64,000 nucleotides of DNA, from NCBI GenBank assembly GCA_910587395.1, contig CAJULJ010000010.1, positions 1-64,000 of the forward strand, given 5' to 3'. Numbering within the stretch: the first letter of the stretch is position 1; each line of letters opens with the position of its first letter. The DNA comes from an uncultured Oscillospiraceae bacterium (GTDB lineage: Bacteria; Bacillota; Clostridia; Oscillospirales; Oscillospiraceae). The notes beneath the pieces are model-generated. The model saw only the letters and a list, made by a program, of their open reading frames with translations, ran no database searches and was not told the DNA's origin. Of the stretch, positions 60,358 through 64,000 are shown piece after piece. A program made the position numbers and the translations under genes.

Positions 60358-61998
60358 TCAGACCGCCTCCTTCCCGGAGGACAGCTTCTGCGCCTGCAAG
60401 AGCAAATCCATCTGACTGCGAAATTCATTGTGCCAGCGGTAAATGATCTCTACACGATGCCCGCGGAAAATCAGGATGCGTTCAACCAGCGTCACGATAA
60501 TGGAGCGTTCCAGTTCGGTGATGTTCCGGTGCTTGCGAAACTGCTCCATCCAGCCCCGGTCCTCCTGCTCCAGCTCCCGGCTCATTTCCTCTTGAATGGC
60601 CTCGGCCTGGGCCTCCGCTTCGGAGCGGCGGCGGGAGTAGGTCTTTTTCAAGTCCTGATATTCGTCCCGGTCAATCAGACCATCGGCAAGGCTTTCATAG
60701 AGGGTGCCCAAAAGGGCCTGATTGCGGTCAATTTCCTCCCGCTTCCTGTCCAGCCGCGCTTGGAGCTTCCGAACACCCGCCTGCTGAAGCTGGGCGGTGT
60801 CGGTCAGTTCCAGTAGGTCAGCCAGGTCGATCACATCCCGGATGTGCTTCTTTAACGCCTCCAGCACGATCTCATCCAGCGCCGTGTCCCGCAGGCTGTG
60901 AGCGGAACAGGTCTTGTGTTCCTTATGGGCGGCGCAGACGTAGTAGACGTATTTCCGCTTGCCGGAGGGGACGGTTTTCCGCACCATGGCGCTGCCGCAC
61001 TCGCCGCAGTACACCATGCCGGAGAACAGCTCCACAGCCCTGCCGCTGACGCTGGTGCGGGTGTCCAGGGCAAGCACCTTCTGGACGCTCTCAAAATCGT
61101 AGCGGTCAATAATGGCCTCATGGCAGTTCTCCACCACCGCCCATTCCTCGCGGGGCTTGTTCACCAGCCGCTTCACCCGGTAGCTGGGGGTGGTGACCCG
61201 CCCCTGCTCCAGTACGCCGGTGTAAACCGGGTTTTTCAGAATCCGCAGCACCATCCCGGCATCCCATACGGATTCTTCCTTCACCCGGAAGGAAGTGGAG
61301 TAGCGCATCCCCAGGGAACGCTTGTAGTCCATGGGGGTGGGAATGCCCGATGCCGTCAGGCGGTCGGCAATATCCCCCGCGCTGATACCCTCCAGCTTCC
61401 ATTTGAAAATGTCCCGCACCACATCGGCGGCGTAGTCATCTACCAGCAGGTGGTGGCGGTTCTCCGGGTCCTTCCGGTAGCCAAAAACGGCAAAAGAGCC
61501 AATGAAATCTCCGCGCTGGCGTTTGATTTCAAGCTGGCTCCGAATCTTGATCGAGGTATCCCGGCAATATGCCTCGTTTATGAGGTTTTTGAAGGGGATA
61601 ATCAGCTCATCGGATTCCACGTTGCTGTGCAGACTGTCGTAGTTGTCATTGATGGCGATGAAGCGCACACCCATGAAGGGGAAAATCTTCTCGATGTATT
61701 CCCCCACGCCCAAGTGGTCCCTGCCGAAGCGGGACAAATCCTTGACTACGATGCAGTTGACCTTGCCAGCCTTGACCTCGGCCATCATCTCCTGAAAGGC
61801 CGGACGGTCAAAATTGGAACCCGTGTAGCCGTCGTCCACTTTCATGCCGCACTCCCGCAGCTCCGGGTGGCGCGACAAATAATCACGGATCAAATCCTTC
61901 TGGCCCGTGACGCTGTTGCTTTCCTCCTTGTCGCCGTCCTCATGGGACAAGCGGACATATCCGCAGGTATTCCATACCTGTTCCTGGGTCTTGTTCAT
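60358..61998 (-). CDS. Large serine recombinase, first of three
   Basis: 546 aa. Catalytic Ser18 in CGYVRLSHED; DDGYTGSNFDRPAFQEMM; IVVKDLSRFGRDHLGVGEYIEKIFPF. Recombinase domain, zinc ribbon (YCGECGSAM...YYVCAAH), coiled-coil, and DUF4368-like C-terminus (VERILIFRGHRVEIIYRWHNEF). Intact; heads the integration operon. Confidence 0.95.
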   Translation of the reverse strand: MNKTQEQVWNTCGYVRLSHEDGDKEESNSVTGQKDLIRDYLSRHPELRECGMKVDDGYTGSNFDRPAFQEMMAEVKAGKVNCIVVKDLSRFGRDHLGVGEYIEKIFPFMGVRFIAINDNYDSLHSNVESDELIIPFKNLINEAYCRDTSIKIRSQLEIKRQRGDFIGSFAVFGYRKDPENRHHLLVDDYAADVVRDIFKWKLEGISAGDIADRLTASGIPTPMDYKRSLGMRYSTSFRVKEESVWDAGMVLRILKNPVYTGVLEQGRVTTPSYRVKRLVNKPREEWAVVENCHEAIIDRYDFESVQKVLALDTRTSVSGRAVELFSGMVYCGECGSAMVRKTVPSGKRKYVYYVCAAHKEHKTCSAHSLRDTALDEIVLEALKKHIRDVIDLADLLELTDTAQLQQAGVRKLQARLDRKREEIDRNQALLGTLYESLADGLIDRDEYQDLKKTYSRRRSEAEAQAEAIQEEMSRELEQEDRGWMEQFRKHRNITELERSIIVTLVERILIFRGHRVEIIYRWHNEFRSQMDLLLQAQKLSSGKEAV

Positions 61999-62132
61999 GT
62001 TCTTCTCTCCTGATCGTTAAAGTCTAATCAGCAAAACACTTTAACCACCAGGGGAGCGCCGGGTCGTCCTGTTGGCATCACATTAACATAACTTCCGGCA
62101 AATGTCCAGAGTGTTTTGCGAAAATATTTCCG

Positions 62133-62399
62133 TCAGCATTTTGACCGTATGTAGGAGAGCATTCTGTCCTCCAGGGTCACGTCCGTGTCGGTGAAGCTGA
62201 CCTTCACCACATATTTCCCGTGGCGGTAGCAGTAGGGATTGCCAATCTGACGAATGAAGTCCAGAATCCGCTCCCGCTTGGGGAGGTCGGCGTTGACCGT
62301 CACATCCCGAATATCCCGCAGGGTATCCGGGTCCACGGTACGAATATCCACGTTCTGCATCGCCTCGATCTGCTCTCTGGTAAAGACGCCCTGTGCCAT
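62133..62399 (-). CDS. DUF6870-like small protein
   Basis: 88 aa, MAQGVFTREQIEAMQNVDIRTVDPDTLRDIRDVTVNADLPKRERILDFIRQIGNPYCYRHGKYVVKVSF. Resembles the DUF6870 family found on clostridial ICEs; role unknown. Lies 134 bp upstream of the recombinase operon. GGAGGATTTGT precedes the ATG. Confidence 0.8.
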   Translation of the reverse strand: MAQGVFTREQIEAMQNVDIRTVDPDTLRDIRDVTVNADLPKRERILDFIRQIGNPYCYRHGKYVVKVSFTDTDVTLEDRMLSYIRSKC

Positions 62400-62452
62400 A
62401 CAAATCCTCCCTTCTGGCTCAGACTATGCTTGTACGGCCTGTCCATATTCCG

Positions 62453-62494
62453 CACAAAAAAAGCGCCGCAGACCGTTTTCCAGTCTGCGGCGCT
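62453..62494 (-). terminator. Terminator after ParB-like gene
   Basis: 12-bp perfect stem agcgccgcagac / gtctgcggcgct with T-tract on the minus strand. Confidence 0.88.
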
Positions 62495-62509
62495 ATGTAC
62501 GGCGGCACA

Positions 62510-63349
62510 TCAGCGTTTGAAGCGGTAGGGCAGTTCCGCGCCCCCGCCATTGTACTTGTCCAGAATGATACGGGCAAAACGGAGGCCCACGTCTGTCTCA
62601 ATGCGGCCCAGCCGAATGATTTCCTCCGGGCTGACGGCGGACATTCGCCGGATGAAGGTTCGGTCACTCAAATCTCCCTCATAGGTCTTGACGAACAGGG
62701 CCATACCGGAGAGCATAGAGGCCCGCAGAGAGTTGGGGGTTCCCTGCCACGCCCCGGCCAGCAGGGACAGCATACGGGCAAACGCCTCGCCGCCGAGAAG
62801 CTGGTGGGCGTTGGTGAGGGCGCGGATGGGGGCGATCTCAAATGGTTCGCCGGTAGGCTCCCCCAGCGCCCACACAAAGCCGACATCCTCCACCAGACAC
62901 TTGATCTCCATGATTTTGGTGTCCGAACCGGATTCCACCAGGGCTTTGGTGTGCTGGCGCGGGGTCAGGGGCCGCTTGCCCTTGTCCAGTTTGGCGTACA
63001 GTTCCGCCTCCTGCTCATAGGTCATGCCGGTGTAGATCATGCAGGGGACGATTACATCCCCGCCGCCCGCCATCTGGCGCATGGCGGCGATCCTGTTCTG
63101 GCCGTCCACCACATTGAATTTGCCGTCCCGGAAGCTGACAATGACGGGGTAGAGTTCCCGGCTGTTCCAGTTGCGGATCAGCTTGTCTACGTTCTTCTGC
63201 TCCACAGGCCGCTGGTAGGGCAGGCCGGAGGTCAGACGGCTGGTGGAGAGGGTACGAACTGTTCCGGGGTTGCTGTACTCCACTTCGGCAGGCGGGAAAA
63301 GGGTCTGTTGCGCCGCTTTGGGTGGGCTGTGCTTCTTACGGTAACTCAT
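62510..63349 (-). CDS. ParB-nuclease-like (DUF6551-type) protein
   Basis: 279 aa from ATG 63349, overlapping the upstream stop by 4 nt. ParB/sulfiredoxin-like N-terminal fold: SYRKKHSPP..., YQRPVEQKNVDKLIRNWNSRELYPVIVSFRDGKFNVVDGQNRIAAMRQMAGGG, where VVDGQNRIAA is the phosphate-binding loop. C-terminal helical region. Found on ICEs beside a second ParB gene; probable role in maintenance or regulation of the element. Confidence 0.85.
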   Translation of the reverse strand: MSYRKKHSPPKAAQQTLFPPAEVEYSNPGTVRTLSTSRLTSGLPYQRPVEQKNVDKLIRNWNSRELYPVIVSFRDGKFNVVDGQNRIAAMRQMAGGGDVIVPCMIYTGMTYEQEAELYAKLDKGKRPLTPRQHTKALVESGSDTKIMEIKCLVEDVGFVWALGEPTGEPFEIAPIRALTNAHQLLGGEAFARMLSLLAGAWQGTPNSLRASMLSGMALFVKTYEGDLSDRTFIRRMSAVSPEEIIRLGRIETDVGLRFARIILDKYNGGGAELPYRFKR

Positions 63350-64000
63350 TTCTTCATGCTCCTTTTCATTTGTTGCAGTACATCGTGGATAGCGGTGGAG
63401 ATCGTACCGAACCGCTTTCGGATGTAATCGAACTGCACCTGGGATATGCCGGGGAAAACCACTGTGCAGAAGGGGTCGCTGTACCACGCAAATTCCCGGT
63501 GGAATTTCTGGATGAAGGAATCCAGCTCCGCCAGCAACGCATCCGGGGTATAGCTGCAATCCTTATCAGGATTTTTCAAATCAGCTATGGATTCCTCAAA
63601 GGAGGAGTAGTGCCTGCCGCTGGACGAGTAGGGAACGGAGGGCGGCGGGGCCTCCGCTGGCGGTTCCGGCTCCGCTGGTTCCGGGGGCGGCTGGTATTCA
63701 TCTACGGAGTGAATATCGCCTGATACTAACCGGCTGGCCGCTTCTGTTTGCTGCGCTGGGGACAGCCGGGACAGTTTCAGCGCATCCGATTTTGTGACCT
63801 TGGCACCCTTGATGATCTCCTTTGTCTCCGGCGTCAAATTTTTTGCGGTCTGAATTTGGAGTTCTACTGTCCGTGGGCTGACGCCAAGTTTATCCGCCGT
63901 ATCTTGGACAAATGATTTTGTGGTGGCCGAAAAATTTTCGTCCACCACATTCTGATGCTGATTGCCACGGAAAGCGCCGCCATCATAGGTCGCCTTTGTT
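63346..64000 (-). CDS. ParB-like partition protein, 5' end outside window
   Basis: The frame is open to the right edge (upstream of GTG 63948 it reads TKATYDGGAFRGNQHQNV), so this is the C-terminal ~217 residues. ParB-type HTH region: VQDTADKLGVSPRTVELQIQTAKNLTPETKEIIKGAKVTKSDALKLSRLSPAQQTEAASRLV. Then a Pro/Glu linker and a C-terminal helical domain. Operon with the downstream ParB-like gene. Confidence 0.82.
   Translation of the reverse strand, partial: TKATYDGGAFRGNQHQNVVDENFSATTKSFVQDTADKLGVSPRTVELQIQTAKNLTPETKEIIKGAKVTKSDALKLSRLSPAQQTEAASRLVSGDIHSVDEYQPPPEPAEPEPPAEAPPPSVPYSSSGRHYSSFEESIADLKNPDKDCSYTPDALLAELDSFIQKFHREFAWYSDPFCTVVFPGISQVQFDYIRKRFGTISTAIHDVLQQMKRSMKK

Larger units (their letters stand above)
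52875..64000. mobile_element. Element A inserted in dpaA (right end outside window)
   Basis: Starts inside dpaA. Its own DNA (52890-56120) is more AT-rich than the chromosome and carries an orphan macrodomain gene, a MntA-HepT pair and a truncated large serine recombinase placed near the left end, the usual position of the integrase. Element B is inserted in that recombinase. The far end with the 5' half of dpaA is not in the window. Confidence 0.7.
56110..64000. mobile_element. Element B inserted in the element A recombinase (right end outside window)
   Basis: Begins at the break in the 54654 recombinase. Left to right: a hypothetical gene, an inactive small resolvase-like gene, three large serine recombinases, a DUF6870-like gene, a ParB-like gene and a second ParB-like gene leaving the window. 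Gene content fits an ICE or integrative plasmid whose integration module is at this end. Confidence 0.75.

Overview
The window is GC-rich DNA (coding regions roughly 60 to 65 % GC, strong G/C in third codon positions) from an endospore-forming, anaerobic Firmicute. It most resembles the Oscillospiraceae (Flavonifractor / Lawsonibacter / Intestinimonas-like gut Clostridia). The evidence is spoIIR and dpaB, a 1181-residue pyruvate:ferredoxin oxidoreductase, WYL, BlaI/BlaR and ECF-sigma systems, and a chromosomal element with tandem large serine recombinases. Genus is inference. Many intergenic spaces carry readable sigma-A promoters with exactly 17-bp spacers.

Layout. 1-20.4 kb is mostly housekeeping: pyrG (cut by the left edge), an ABC-F ribosome-protection gene behind an attenuator leader, a WYL regulator, an ECF sigma factor with a zinc-ribbon membrane partner, an NYN-domain nuclease-like gene, nifJ, yifB, secG, a DUF1846 gene, thiI, a copper-amine-oxidase-N-like secreted protein and cinA. 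20.4-30.4 kb is one long operon with all seven shikimate-pathway enzymes (aroF-B-A-C-K-Q-E), pheA, ispE and a few passengers. It is preceded by a leader peptide rich in Phe and also carrying Trp and Tyr, followed by a terminator-like hairpin. spoIIR follows behind a sigma-F-like promoter. 31-41 kb holds a P-loop kinase-like gene, an ECF-transporter S component with a structured leader, a BlaI/BlaR1-type pair, an OpuC-type osmoprotectant importer and a Na/Pi symporter-like gene. 41-52.4 kb holds five tRNA genes (Gly, Arg, His, Gln, Lys), pyrB with a C-terminal PyrI-like zinc motif, an XRE regulator, a CmpB-like membrane protein, marR plus a heterodimeric ABC exporter, a WYL/zinc-ribbon gene, corA and dpaB.

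From about 52.9 kb to the right edge the DNA is mobile. The dipicolinate synthase gene dpaA keeps only its 3' half, because an integrated element (element A) starts inside it. Element A carries an orphan DarG-type macrodomain gene, a MntA-HepT nucleotidyltransferase pair, and a large serine recombinase whose 5' end is missing. A second element (element B) starts exactly there. It brings three complete large serine recombinases in tandem, a small resolvase-like protein lacking the catalytic serine, and plasmid/ICE-type ParB-like genes running off the right end. The nested arrangement resembles skin or vfbin-type intervening elements that split sporulation genes in Bacillus and are excised in the mother cell. 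Whether that happens here cannot be told from this window, because the 5' half of dpaA lies beyond it.
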